Shown here: piece after piece, positions 45,669-53,779 of the stretch
How the letters are laid out: each line of letters opens with the position of its first letter
Position numbering within the stretch: the first letter of the stretch is position 1
From: Lachnospiraceae bacterium NE2001
GTDB lineage: Bacteria > Bacillota > Clostridia > Lachnospirales > Lachnospiraceae
Direction: 5' to 3'
Length of the DNA stretch: 64,000 nt
Assembly: GCA_900110635.1 (NCBI GenBank)
Contig: FOEK01000015.1
Span: 30,661 to 94,660 of the forward strand
The notes under the pieces: model-generated
What the model was told of the DNA's origin: nothing
The model's database searches: none
Seen by the model: only the letters and a program-made list of their open reading frames with translations
Translations under genes and position numbers: made by a program

Positions 45669-46070
45669 TCAGTCTGCTAGTTCCTTATCCATATTGATGA
45701 GGAATTCTTCAAAACTGTTTGAAATCGTATAGTATGTATCCTCATCCGTATTCATGCTGTCAATCTGACAGTATATCTTCTTCTCCGGATTATAGGCCCA
45801 AAGCGTATCGTCTATACCGCCTATTACTATATATCCAGGCCAAGAGTTCTTTACATCGTATGCCTCATTGATTTCCTCGAGTTCTTCCAATTTATAGAAG
45901 CGACCGTAATTATTTTGCCCCAGAGGACCTTCACCGCCATTGTGCTCACTAATGAAACCTAGGTAGTCATCAGGTAGTTTCATACAATTGACTTCCGAAA
46001 TCATTTCTTCTGATTTCTCATTAAATTCAAATTCCCTGAACATATCTTCCAGATCTTTATCCATTGTCAT
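45669..46070 (-). CDS. SMI1/KNR4 (SUKH) family protein
   Basis: 133 residues. SUKH features: LPDDYLGFISEHNGGEGPLG, then YKLEELEEINEAY and a C-terminal DTYYTISNSFEEFLINM. SUKH proteins are the commonest immunity proteins of polymorphic toxin systems; no toxin gene is present beside it. Start near 46070 with alternative Met at 46064. Confidence 0.85.
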   Translation of the reverse strand: MTMDKDLEDMFREFEFNEKSEEMISEVNCMKLPDDYLGFISEHNGGEGPLGQNNYGRFYKLEELEEINEAYDVKNSWPGYIVIGGIDDTLWAYNPEKKIYCQIDSMNTDEDTYYTISNSFEEFLINMDKELAD

Positions 46071-46168
46071 CTCAACCTTTATATGATGAATTGTTGTTCA
46101 TTTTGCTGATGATTTAATATGCAAAAGGCTCCTCTGTCATCCTCAATTCAATAAACATATTCATGATT

Positions 46169-46693
46169 TCAGTCCATACATACCTGACACCCGTGAATAC
46201 TGATATAGGTATCGTGGATCTTACACTTCGGAAATCCGCACCTGACAGGATCGTTCTCATCAGCTTTAGACAACCATTCTGTCAGCGATTCTTCAAGAAT
46301 ATCTTCAGCAGTCATACGCTCTACCAGTTTTTGAAACTTATCAAGATACTCCGCAACAAATTCTTCATTCGGCTCATAACCGAGCGTTTCCCATCCGTGC
46401 TTATGTCTGGCACCATCGATCACTTTGAGCATAAATGTTTTGTCTTCATCAAAATAATTCCTGTCCCACGGCATATCGACAATATAAAAGCCAACGTTGC
46501 CGAGCCCGCGGACATTCTGATTTTTCTCAGCGAGAAACACCATAAATCGTTTCTGGCTCTCTGTTTCGGCAAGTCTTCCGCCGCTGAGACACAGAATATT
46601 GACAAACATGGAAGTTCCGCCGTTTGACATATTCAGATCATCCTTCATCCCGTCATTGTCAGATTTATGGTTAAAACATATCATGTTGGACAT
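46169..46693 (-). CDS. Hypothetical protein with C-terminal cysteine cluster
   Basis: 174 residues with a GGAGAG site. C-terminal CGFPKCKIHDTYISIHGCQVC has two Cys pairs and a His, suggesting one zinc. The central part (VGFYIVDMPWDRNYFDEDKTFMLKVIDGARHKHGW) is alpha/beta. Not recognised. It stands in an immunity-rich region. Confidence 0.55.
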   Translation of the reverse strand: MSNMICFNHKSDNDGMKDDLNMSNGGTSMFVNILCLSGGRLAETESQKRFMVFLAEKNQNVRGLGNVGFYIVDMPWDRNYFDEDKTFMLKVIDGARHKHGWETLGYEPNEEFVAEYLDKFQKLVERMTAEDILEESLTEWLSKADENDPVRCGFPKCKIHDTYISIHGCQVCMD

Positions 46694-46814
46694 TGTTATC
46701 TCTCCGGTTCAATTCTGTTTAAACATCTTATCTCGAATATGCCAGGTCAATAATCAAGATTATTATAGCAAACGGATAAATTTGTTACGTTATGTAAAAG
46801 ATACATTTAGCGCA

Positions 46815-47144
46815 TTATACCATTTCAGATTTTTTAGGTTTTCTGCAATATTGTAATTCCTCTTTGCAGCATGCACCTATTTTTTTAAAATTTTCTCTGC
46901 CCTGTCTTAACGTAAGTAAATGATTTGCACTTGACTTAATATCTAGTACATCTTCCCCATTATAGTCATCATCATCACAATTATTATGATTATAAATGGT
47001 ATCAATTTCTCCAGTTTGATCTATTTTTTTGAACATAATATATACATCATCTTCCCAAAAGCATACTGGGCAAATATCAAATGCACCTCTTTCGTCAAGG
47101 GTTCTGTAACCACAACATAAACAAATTACTTTTTTCTTTTTCAT
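46815..47144 (-). CDS. Cysteine-rich CPCC family protein
   Basis: 109 residues. Zinc-binding ICLCCGYRTLDERGAFDICPVCFWEDD is the CPCC domain hallmark. Often found as an immunity-associated protein. Start at ATG 47144 rather than the GTG at 47147. The C-terminal third is basic. Confidence 0.8.
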   Translation of the reverse strand: MKKKKVICLCCGYRTLDERGAFDICPVCFWEDDVYIMFKKIDQTGEIDTIYNHNNCDDDDYNGEDVLDIKSSANHLLTLRQGRENFKKIGACCKEELQYCRKPKKSEMV

Positions 47145-47202
47145 CACATTTTATCAACCTTTGTTTTGTATGTTTTAACTATAACATAGCTAAATTCTTA
47201 AG

Positions 47203-47399
47203 TTACATATTTTTCAACATATCAGTCACTGAAAATGTTTCTACATCATCATTAATGAGGTCATTCACAAATTCCTCAAATGAGTCTGACAGACAAGCTG
47301 ACACCTTAATGATATTATCATAGGTGAATGGTAAATCTTGAAATTTTCCAGCTTTATACCATCTATTCCGCTCAGAACTTCATCAAATTTATTACTCAT
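47203..47399 (-). pseudogene. SUKH (SMI1/KNR4) gene remnant with internal deletion and frameshift
   Basis: ATG 47399 (GGGGAG site) reads MSNKFDEVLSGIDGIKLENF; a shift then leads to KFQDLPFTYDNIIKVSACLSDSFEEFVNDLIND in another frame, ending at 47203. SDSFEEFVNDL is the usual C-terminal helix of SUKH proteins. The middle of the fold is missing. Confidence 0.55.
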
Positions 47400-47451
47400 T
47401 ATCTCCCCCTGTTATGTACTATAGCTTTTCCTGTACCAATTTATTCCGAGA

Positions 47452-48000
47452 TTATGAACAATTATCATCCTCTCGAGTCAAACTTTTCGATAAAAACAGA
47501 AGCAGATCGTCGTCATTGACACAAGGTGCATACTGTTCCAACACTTTATTTTGGTACCAAACTCCGCTTCCATCCGGAATGTATCCACGTTTTACGTATA
47601 TCCGCTGTGCCGGACCATATCCGGAATGAACACCGACAGCTAAAAACACCATGTTTGCCAATTTCGCGGCCTCGTCCTCCGCTACATCAAGTAACTTGCT
47701 TCCGATTCCATTACCATGAATATCAAAAAATACAGTCAAATCCACAATCTCTGGATAATTTTTGCCACCCCATGGGCCTTCGGTAGGATGAAGAACCAAA
47801 GTACACTGGCCTTTTACTTTGCCGTCATATTCGGCAATAAATACAAGCCTTTCTCCTTCTTCCTGTTCTTTATAATAGTCTTCATATATTTTGATTTGCG
47901 GATGCCATCCGTAAGATAGATACTCGTCATATAGTATCTTTGCATCCGCTGGTACCATACTTCGAATTTTAATGGTTCCGTCATCATAAAATGTTTTCAT
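47452..48000 (-). CDS. GNAT family N-acetyltransferase
   Basis: About 182 residues from ATG 48000 (MKTFYDDG). Acetyl-CoA motif VFFDIHGNGIGSKLLDVAEDEAAKLAN and VGVHSGYGPAQRIYVKRGYIPDGSG; the GNAT fold is complete. Substrate unknown. Confidence 0.87.
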   Translation of the reverse strand: MKTFYDDGTIKIRSMVPADAKILYDEYLSYGWHPQIKIYEDYYKEQEEGERLVFIAEYDGKVKGQCTLVLHPTEGPWGGKNYPEIVDLTVFFDIHGNGIGSKLLDVAEDEAAKLANMVFLAVGVHSGYGPAQRIYVKRGYIPDGSGVWYQNKVLEQYAPCVNDDDLLLFLSKSLTREDDNCS

Positions 48001-48089
48001 ATTTCTTACCACGTTTAACTATAATTTAATCTTCAAGCTTATGTCATATTTATGACGGCTAATCTTTTCAAGTGATTCAAATGTGATAT

Positions 48090-48701
48090 CTACCATACAA
48101 CATTAAATGAAACTTCTGCTTCCTCAGTACCATAGTCAACAAATATAACTATTTCATAATAACTATCTTCCTCTGAGTTTCCTGCAGCATCAATTCCAAT
48201 AGAAAATTCAGCATGATCATCATATATAGCCACACCCGATAAATACCAGTTTTCTTTTAAATACTCCAGATTAAAATCGCTCTTTAAACCTTCAACATCA
48301 CTTTCTTCAAAGAACTTAATTATTTCGCTATATATTTCGTTATAGCATCCCTCCATTATTTGATCTGATTTTTCGTAAATCTTCTCCAGAGAAGCAAGAA
48401 CATACTCTATATTATCTTCTCTCACAAGAAACTCACGCAAGTCATAAGAGTCATCACCCTTTTTGCCAAAATTAGAAAAATGTAATCCACTTAATATGTC
48501 TATATAACATACATTATCAGTAGTTGAATCTTTTACTAGAACTCCATCTCCAAAATAAGAGTTTTGAATCTCTACTGCGGATAAAACTTTTTTATTATTA
48601 TATCTCGCAGAATTGAGTTGCTTTAACTTCTTATCAATCTGTTTTTGTTCCTTTGTTGATGCAGATTTTTCTGTGTTAACGAATTTGTTAAAAAATGACA
48701 T
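48090..48701 (-). CDS. Hypothetical protein, DUF2004/DUF2262-like, possible immunity protein
   Basis: 203 residues from ATG 48701 (MSFFNKF). Contains EIQNSYFGDGVLVKDSTTDNVCYIDILSG and VAIYDDHAEFSIGIDAAGNSEEDSYYEIVIFVDYG, a beta-sandwich style seen in small immunity-type families; the DUF assignment is a guess. Its ribosome binding site GGGAG (8 nt before ATG) is paired in a long hairpin (48709-48760), so its translation may be controlled. Confidence 0.6.
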   Translation of the reverse strand: MSFFNKFVNTEKSASTKEQKQIDKKLKQLNSARYNNKKVLSAVEIQNSYFGDGVLVKDSTTDNVCYIDILSGLHFSNFGKKGDDSYDLREFLVREDNIEYVLASLEKIYEKSDQIMEGCYNEIYSEIIKFFEESDVEGLKSDFNLEYLKENWYLSGVAIYDDHAEFSIGIDAAGNSEEDSYYEIVIFVDYGTEEAEVSFNVVW

Positions 48702-48708
48702 AATAAAA

Positions 48709-48760
48709 ACTCCCACTTATGTTATATTTTTCTTACACAAAAATATAACACAAAGGGAGT
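48709..48760 (-). promoter_or_regulatory. AU-rich hairpin that sequesters the ribosome binding site
   Basis: In the minus-strand transcript: ACTCCC, 5 nt, GTTATATTTTT, 7-nt loop, AAAAATATAAC, 6 nt, GGGAGT, then 7 nt to ATG. Inner stem 11 bp perfect, outer stem 6 bp perfect, and the 3' outer arm is the GGGAG ribosome binding site itself. Looks like an RNA thermometer or other leader switch. Confidence 0.6.
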
Positions 48761-48776
48761 TCCATGAATAGATAAA

Positions 48777-48839
48777 CTAACCAATCACTTCAACCTTAGC
48801 ATTTCCTTCTTCAGCCTTCTTATTCTTAATTTCATATCT
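48777..48839 (-). pseudogene. In-frame coding-like extension after the stop of the 48840 gene
   Basis: Directly after TAA the same frame reads RYEIKNKKAEEGNAKVEVIG and then stops. The coding-like composition suggests the upstream gene lost its last 20 codons by a nonsense mutation. Confidence 0.35.
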
Positions 48840-49451
48840 TTATTCACTCTGCTTTATATACCATAGCTTGCTTCTATCATAACTTTCCGGAAGTTTAATC
48901 CAGTCTTGATATTCTCTCTCGATCCTCCATCCATTTGAATCATAGACCATCCAACCGTAGTCTTTATAATCCGGCGAGATATCCTTAAACCAGTATTTCC
49001 ACTTTTCTCTCTTCACATCGTACCAGACATAACCGTTCGATAGGTCATCATAATAACCGCAGAAATCCTCATCCCAAACAAGTCTTCTCTCTGGATCTTC
49101 ATCTTCCGAAACAACTGCATAAACATCTTCATCTATCTTGTCCAGATACAGATATTTTCCAAACATCTCCTCATTTGATGTTCTTTTTTCTATGTGTTCC
49201 TCTTTAGTGTCTATCTGGTCTTCAACTCCCATGAATATTGCCAGTCCTATTGAGAATAGAATAAATATACTAGGGAATATAATAAGAATAAATATACAAA
49301 TACCAATTATAATCTTCTCTGCCAGTGGTCTATCTTTTAATGAATCTGAAGATCCTTCCTTTAATGACTTTTCCTTGCTTGATTTTTTCTTTGAGGATGT
49401 CCTTTTCCTTGATGAACTTTTTTTCTTCCATGATTTTTTTGACTTCTTCAT
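48840..49451 (-). CDS. Hypothetical membrane protein with Lys/Ser-rich cytoplasmic tail
   Basis: 203 residues. N-terminal 45 residues are almost entirely Lys/Ser/Arg/Glu (MKKSKKSWKKKSSSRKR...), then one TM helix at 48-75, then an acidic external domain with WYDVKREKWKYWFKD and YGWMVYDSNGWR, repeats rich in Trp and Tyr. Unknown family. May have a longer ancestral C-terminus. Confidence 0.6.
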   Translation of the reverse strand: MKKSKKSWKKKSSSRKRTSSKKKSSKEKSLKEGSSDSLKDRPLAEKIIIGICIFILIIFPSIFILFSIGLAIFMGVEDQIDTKEEHIEKRTSNEEMFGKYLYLDKIDEDVYAVVSEDEDPERRLVWDEDFCGYYDDLSNGYVWYDVKREKWKYWFKDISPDYKDYGWMVYDSNGWRIEREYQDWIKLPESYDRSKLWYIKQSE

Positions 49452-49592
49452 ATCAACCGATTATATCATATTTTCACCCAAATATGTCTACGGCATTAAA
49501 GCTACAACTTTTTTTGACTCACTTATGCAACAGAAGTAGAATAATAGACACTATATATCTAGAAAACAAAGTATAAAGGAGAATAAGAAACC

Positions 49593-50021
49593 ATGTTTTG
49601 GATTATCGCAATAATAGCAGGATTACCTTTTGCATTAATCCAGATATTTTCAGTTTATTGCCTAATTAAAGATATCAAGGCTCTAATTGTTTGTACGGAA
49701 ATTGTATATGCCCAAGTGACATCAGTAGATCATGAAACAAGAAGGCATGAAGATTCCAAAACAAAAAAAGTAGAATATATAGATTATTATGACGTTACTT
49801 TTAAATACGAGTATAATGGTAAGGAGTATACTACGCACAAGTCTTATAAAGAACATACCGTATATAGTAAAGGCGACACTATTAGCTTAAAAATAAATCC
49901 ACGAAACCCGAAAGAATCTTGGATGAGGGAAGAATTTAAAACTATAGTAATACTTATTTTAGCATTACCTGTTTATGCATTCATAGATTTTTTAGCATAT
50001 ACAATGATAGATTATATGTAG
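49593..50021 (+). CDS. DUF3592 membrane protein
   Basis: 142 residues on the plus strand. TM helix at 3-28, external beta domain of DUF3592 type (YAQVTSVDHETRRH..., VTFKYEYNGKEYTTHKSYK, YSKGDTISLKINPRNPKES), TM helix near 115-138. AAAGGAG site 9 nt before ATG. Function unknown; related proteins occur near polymorphic toxins. Confidence 0.8.
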   Translation: MFWIIAIIAGLPFALIQIFSVYCLIKDIKALIVCTEIVYAQVTSVDHETRRHEDSKTKKVEYIDYYDVTFKYEYNGKEYTTHKSYKEHTVYSKGDTISLKINPRNPKESWMREEFKTIVILILALPVYAFIDFLAYTMIDYM

Positions 50022-50049
50022 AGATAACTTCCGATCAGTCATCTCTACA
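50019..50049. terminator. Weak bidirectional hairpin
   Basis: GTAGAGAT / ATCTCTAC arms with a 15-nt loop between the converging DUF3592 and CHAP genes; no long T-run. Confidence 0.4.
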
Positions 50050-50057
50050 AATTGGAA

Positions 50058-50585
50058 TTATTTCTCTTCTCTATACCGATACCCATCCGGAATTCGAATA
50101 TACGCACGAATATGTTCGTCGATAGATCGCTCGATAATTCCGGATATATTGTTCACATTTCCTTCTGCAGCAAGGATCGTACGCTCCCGTTTCTCAAGGA
50201 CGATCCCTATATGGTCGTGCTTTTGATTCTCGAATACCCTATCATAGAGTACGATGTCTCCCGCTTCCGGAACAAAACCTTCCGACCCTTTATGGTATTC
50301 AATCCGCCGATCGCCTACGGCAAACTCCTCCCAGCCAAGGCATGCTGCCAGATGACAGGTTTTACATTCTTCGGGTCTGTACGGGAACCCGAATCCCGCT
50401 ACTGTGCAGCAATAGTAGACAAACGCCGCACACCATAACCCGTCAGCTTCCTCGAGATTCCATGTCGGAAACAATCGCACAATCGGTTCAAGATTGGACG
50501 CCATCCCATCAACATCTCCGTGAAACGGAGACTGTGCCATATCCTTTGCAACCTTGGCCAGTTTTTCTCTTGTTGCTTTTTCCAT
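50058..50585 (-). CDS. CHAP-domain amidase/peptidase-like protein
   Basis: About 175 residues from ATG 50585 (MEKATREK), 6 nt after GGTGAGG and 22 bp past the methyltransferase stop; the longer frame to 50705 overlaps that gene. Cys in DGLWCAAFVYYC, His in KHDHIGIVLE, then AAEGNVNN: the CHAP/NlpC catalytic order. No signal peptide, so it is probably cytoplasmic, unlike cell-wall CHAP enzymes. Confidence 0.8.
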   Translation of the reverse strand: MEKATREKLAKVAKDMAQSPFHGDVDGMASNLEPIVRLFPTWNLEEADGLWCAAFVYYCCTVAGFGFPYRPEECKTCHLAACLGWEEFAVGDRRIEYHKGSEGFVPEAGDIVLYDRVFENQKHDHIGIVLEKRERTILAAEGNVNNISGIIERSIDEHIRAYIRIPDGYRYREEK

Positions 50586-50607
50586 ATATGCCTCACCAAA
50601 CTTGAAT

Positions 50608-51255
50608 TTACTTCCTGCATAAGCAATGAAGGATCGTTCCATCTTCCGGTTTATAAATGCTTCCCTTTTCAAAAACAAGAACATCCATTCCGGCCTGATC
50701 TGCAAACATCTTCAAATCATCTTCTTCAAATGCTTCCCAATATATTTCGGCATTAGCATAAGGATAAAACTTCTGATCAACCAAACAATTCGGATAATTC
50801 TCTTTTAAATAATTATAGTCATGCGTTGAGAAGCTGAGTAATCCATCCTTTTTCAGAACTCTCTTGCATTCTCCCAAAAACATCTGCTTACGTTCATTTC
50901 CATAAATCAAACCAAGTGTCTGAGACCAAATCAATACGACATCAAAAGAATCTGCAGAAAAATCCAGATGTTCACCATCATATTCATAAAACGGAATCTT
51001 GTATCCTTTGTCAGCAGACAACTTCTTTACTTGTAGTATTACTTCTTTTGAAATATCTATCCCAATCACATTAAATCCAAGATCAGACAATGCAAATGCT
51101 TCCCGTCCTAAACCACAACCAATGTCTAGTATTCTGGCACCTGAAGGAAAATGCTTAATTACAGACTTTTCCCAATCTTTAAGTTCAGAATTCCAATTAA
51201 ACATTTCGTCAACATTATTTTTATCTTCATACCATTTTTCTACAACATTACTCAT
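50608..51255 (-). CDS. Class I SAM-dependent methyltransferase
   Basis: 215 residues. Motif I ARILDIGCGLGREAFALSDLG, motif II GIDISKEV, then SFDVVLIWSQTLGLIYG and CKRVLKKDGLLSFSTHDYN. Substrate unknown. Directly upstream of the CHAP gene, with a 22-bp gap, so probably co-transcribed. Confidence 0.88.
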   Translation of the reverse strand: MSNVVEKWYEDKNNVDEMFNWNSELKDWEKSVIKHFPSGARILDIGCGLGREAFALSDLGFNVIGIDISKEVILQVKKLSADKGYKIPFYEYDGEHLDFSADSFDVVLIWSQTLGLIYGNERKQMFLGECKRVLKKDGLLSFSTHDYNYLKENYPNCLVDQKFYPYANAEIYWEAFEEDDLKMFADQAGMDVLVFEKGSIYKPEDGTILHCLCRK

Positions 51256-51296
51256 ATCAATTCCTTAATTCGTAGATGTCCATATTTCATACACGC

Positions 51297-51392
51297 TCAG
51301 ACAAACTTGAATTTCTCACAATCACAAGAGCAATGAACTTTTCCTGTAACTGCATGCTCATCATTTTCTTCTCCTACTAAAGACAAATAGCC
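51297..51392 (-). pseudogene. Short coding relic (CxCxC-containing)
   Basis: Between two stops the minus strand reads GYLSLVGEENDEHAVTGKV then HCSCDCEKFKFV. The composition looks coding and the HCSCDC pattern recalls small cysteine proteins. There is no start codon, so it is a leftover of a lost gene. Confidence 0.35.
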
Positions 51393-51450
51393 TTATTTAA
51401 AATCATTCGAAAATATGTCATCATATATCATATGTCCTTACAATCCCATA

Positions 51451-52089
51451 CTAATCAGCGATAATGAACTGAGCCTTCAGGGGATATGCTGGAATATAGG
51501 CACTCGGGTTGTCTTGATCCCAGTCCATCATAGACATTGTGATCCGATAGGTTCCCGGAGTCAGTCTCCCGTACAGACGTTCCCAGTTGATCTCCAGTTC
51601 CGATTCTCCTTCTTCCGGCATATTAATAAATCCGACCTCTTCATTTCCTCGTTCTTCAATGATCCTCGGTACCTCTTCCCAAGTATCTCCATTCAGAGTC
51701 TCAAGATAGTAATCATCCCCATAGACCAGTTTTATGTTATCGCGCTTATCATACTGACGAAAGTGTACCGTAAGCCCAGTAGGAGTTACATTGGATACGC
51801 TCATTATTACGGCTATAGTATCATCTTGCGATTCCGATTCATTCATATCGCTAATCTTCTCAGATTCCTGTCCCGCCTGTTGGCTTATCAAATGATTCGC
51901 CATTCCACTTATACCTGCCGTAACAAGATATAAACACAGTGACACTATACAGACAACAATCGGGATTGCTCTTTTCTTCCCCTTTATGAAAAAACAGGCG
52001 ATAAATGCTAGAAGCCCCATAACAAGCAACAGCTTCCACGCCGGATTTGAAAATATACTATTCAACATTCTTGCGGTATTTACACTCAT
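51451..52089 (-). CDS. Membrane protein with Big_14-type Ig-like domain
   Basis: About 212 residues from ATG 52089 (MSVNTARML). Two TM helices at about 13-35 and 43-62, then an outer domain with SNVTPTGLTVHFRQYD, VYGDDYYLETLNGDTWEEVP and WERLYGRLTPGTYRIT, the Big_14 Ig-like pattern. Function unknown; possibly envelope-associated. Confidence 0.75.
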   Translation of the reverse strand: MSVNTARMLNSIFSNPAWKLLLVMGLLAFIACFFIKGKKRAIPIVVCIVSLCLYLVTAGISGMANHLISQQAGQESEKISDMNESESQDDTIAVIMSVSNVTPTGLTVHFRQYDKRDNIKLVYGDDYYLETLNGDTWEEVPRIIEERGNEEVGFINMPEEGESELEINWERLYGRLTPGTYRITMSMMDWDQDNPSAYIPAYPLKAQFIIAD

Positions 52090-52181
52090 AATTCTACCTC
52101 TCAGATTCCGCTTATAATAGCGATACGTATCCATGATTTCAACCCCTCTGGCAACAATTGGGGGTTTTTCATTCTTTTAAG

Positions 52182-52409
52182 TTAATGCAGCGCATAAGTA
52201 TAATATGCATGATCCTGATTTCCTGTATCAAGGACATCAAAGCCTGCCATAAGTACACCTGCACCATGTTCTTCGTCATATCCCAGGCAGCTTCTGAGAT
52301 CCTGATAGTACTTACCTTCCTTTGATCTTACTATGATTGTTTTAGCTTTCTTGATTGTATTTAAAAGCATAGCCCTCACTAATACATAATACTTTATCGC
52401 CAATTTCAA
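52182..52409 (-). CDS. Small hypothetical protein (possible fragment)
   Basis: 75 residues at most. An inner start at 52367 (MLLNTIKKAKTIIVRSKEG) would overlap the preceding SUKH gene by 26 bp. Sequence YYQDLRSCLGYDEEHGAGVLMAGFDVLDTGNQDHAYYTYAL looks like the end of a larger protein. No family. Confidence 0.4.
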   Translation of the reverse strand: MKLAIKYYVLVRAMLLNTIKKAKTIIVRSKEGKYYQDLRSCLGYDEEHGAGVLMAGFDVLDTGNQDHAYYTYALH

Positions 52410-53316
52410 ATTTATCTTTTTTTCTTTCGATAAAATCCATTTTTCTTTCTGTTTCTTTTAATTTATAAGTTGTAACTCCGTTTTCAGTTGTAATGTCTTC
52501 TATTACATCAAACCAACACTTGTATTGTTTTTTTAACACATCTGTTATTATGATCAGACTACTAATAAGTAAAAAGATAGTAAAAAGAATTAAACCACCA
52601 GATATAAATGCTAAAAATGAAGTTTTACTAGTCATCTTTATAAGCATTATTATTGATACTATCGTCATTACAGGTATAGCTATATATGCCCACATCATAT
52701 TATATAGTAATACTTGTTTTTTTACTGCTTTATGAATGGTATCATCTGGTTTAAAATATTCTAATGTGTTATGTTTGCTTATTTCTTCATCATCATCAGA
52801 ATCACATAGTCTCGAAATGAAATCTTCAAAATTCTTTGCTAAAACATATGGTTCTGCATCTAAATCTTCCATATTAAATTCATTATCTATTGAAATTACT
52901 CTTGGTTCACCCTGTGGACCACATTCATTATAGTCCAAATATATGTTGGAATGTCCGGAATTAGATGAGCAGATTGAAATAAGATTTGCTTCATAGTATT
53001 CCTTATTTTCGTTTTGATGATTTATTGAATAATTTTTATCACCAATTCCATATATTCCTTCTAAATCCCAAAAACCATCTGTATTTTTCATTGCCAGATA
53101 ATTCTTTTGTAGTAATCCACCATTATGCTTTTTCATTAAATATATATATGATTCAGGGAGTTTAAAGCCTAATTGTTCTTCTGTTTTTTTTACCATTTCG
53201 TCATCTAATGGTCCACAATCATATTCTTTTGCTTCTTTTGCTATATATCCCCATTCATCTTTTTCATTTTCGTTAATTTCAAACCATATTTCATCTAAAT
53301 TAACATTCTCAAACAT
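52342..53316 (-). CDS. SUKH (SMI1/KNR4) domain fused to a two-helix membrane domain
   Basis: 324 residues from ATG 53316. Residues 30-170 are SUKH: LGFKLPESYIYLMKKHNGG, WDLEGIYGIGDK, then AKNFEDFISRL. Residues 205-265 hold two TM helices, followed by an about 60-residue cytoplasmic beta domain (CWFDVIEDITTENGVTTYKLKE...). The C-terminal arrangement is shared with the next gene, 53309-53761. A membrane-anchored immunity protein is the likely role. Start overlaps the upstream stop by 8 bp. Confidence 0.8.
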   Translation of the reverse strand: MFENVNLDEIWFEINENEKDEWGYIAKEAKEYDCGPLDDEMVKKTEEQLGFKLPESYIYLMKKHNGGLLQKNYLAMKNTDGFWDLEGIYGIGDKNYSINHQNENKEYYEANLISICSSNSGHSNIYLDYNECGPQGEPRVISIDNEFNMEDLDAEPYVLAKNFEDFISRLCDSDDDEEISKHNTLEYFKPDDTIHKAVKKQVLLYNMMWAYIAIPVMTIVSIIMLIKMTSKTSFLAFISGGLILFTIFLLISSLIIITDVLKKQYKCWFDVIEDITTENGVTTYKLKETERKMDFIERKKDKFEIGDKVLCISEGYAFKYNQES

Positions 53317-53761
53317 CTTGATCATCCTTTGCTTTTACAACTAATTTTTTATCCTCAACAGATATACCTACTACTAGATCATCTATCTCAATATTCTCAT
53401 TTCTTTCTTTTATTATTTTTCCTCTGAAGTAACCAGTATAATTCTTATTCCCTGGTTTCGTTATAACACATTCTATATACTTGTCCTTTTCTGAGTTGAA
53501 ATTTGTATATATTTCTTTAACCTCATAAATATCCAATGAGTACTTTTTTCCGAAAATAGCTTTAATCTCAATGATTACAGCAATTACAGTTATTGGAATA
53601 AAAACTATAGGTTTAAGCACTATAAAAAATATACTAAAAAATAATACTGTACCTATAACCCCATAAGAAATGCACATATCAAAAGTTTTTAAGTATTCTT
53701 TCCATATTATTTTTTGTAATCTTTTATCCTCTTCTATTTGCTTTTTTATTTTATCATTCAT
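53309..53761 (-). CDS. Small two-helix membrane protein, paralogous to the tail of the SUKH-membrane protein
   Basis: 150 residues. Charged N-terminal helix, two TM helices at about 30-65, then a cytoplasmic beta domain (LDIYEVKEIYTNFNSEKDKYIECVITKPGNKNYTGYFRG...IDDLVVGISVEDKKLVV). Order and spacing mirror residues 205-325 of the SUKH protein, without the SUKH part. Coupled to it by overlap. Confidence 0.6.
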   Translation of the reverse strand: MNDKIKKQIEEDKRLQKIIWKEYLKTFDMCISYGVIGTVLFFSIFFIVLKPIVFIPITVIAVIIEIKAIFGKKYSLDIYEVKEIYTNFNSEKDKYIECVITKPGNKNYTGYFRGKIIKERNENIEIDDLVVGISVEDKKLVVKAKDDQDV

Positions 53762-53779
53762 ACCATAATCCTTGTGTAA

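Noticed and set aside
50058..50705. Longer start for the CHAP gene at 50705
   Set aside because: It would overlap the methyltransferase by 98 bp without a site; ATG 50585 has GGTGAGG at 6 nt.
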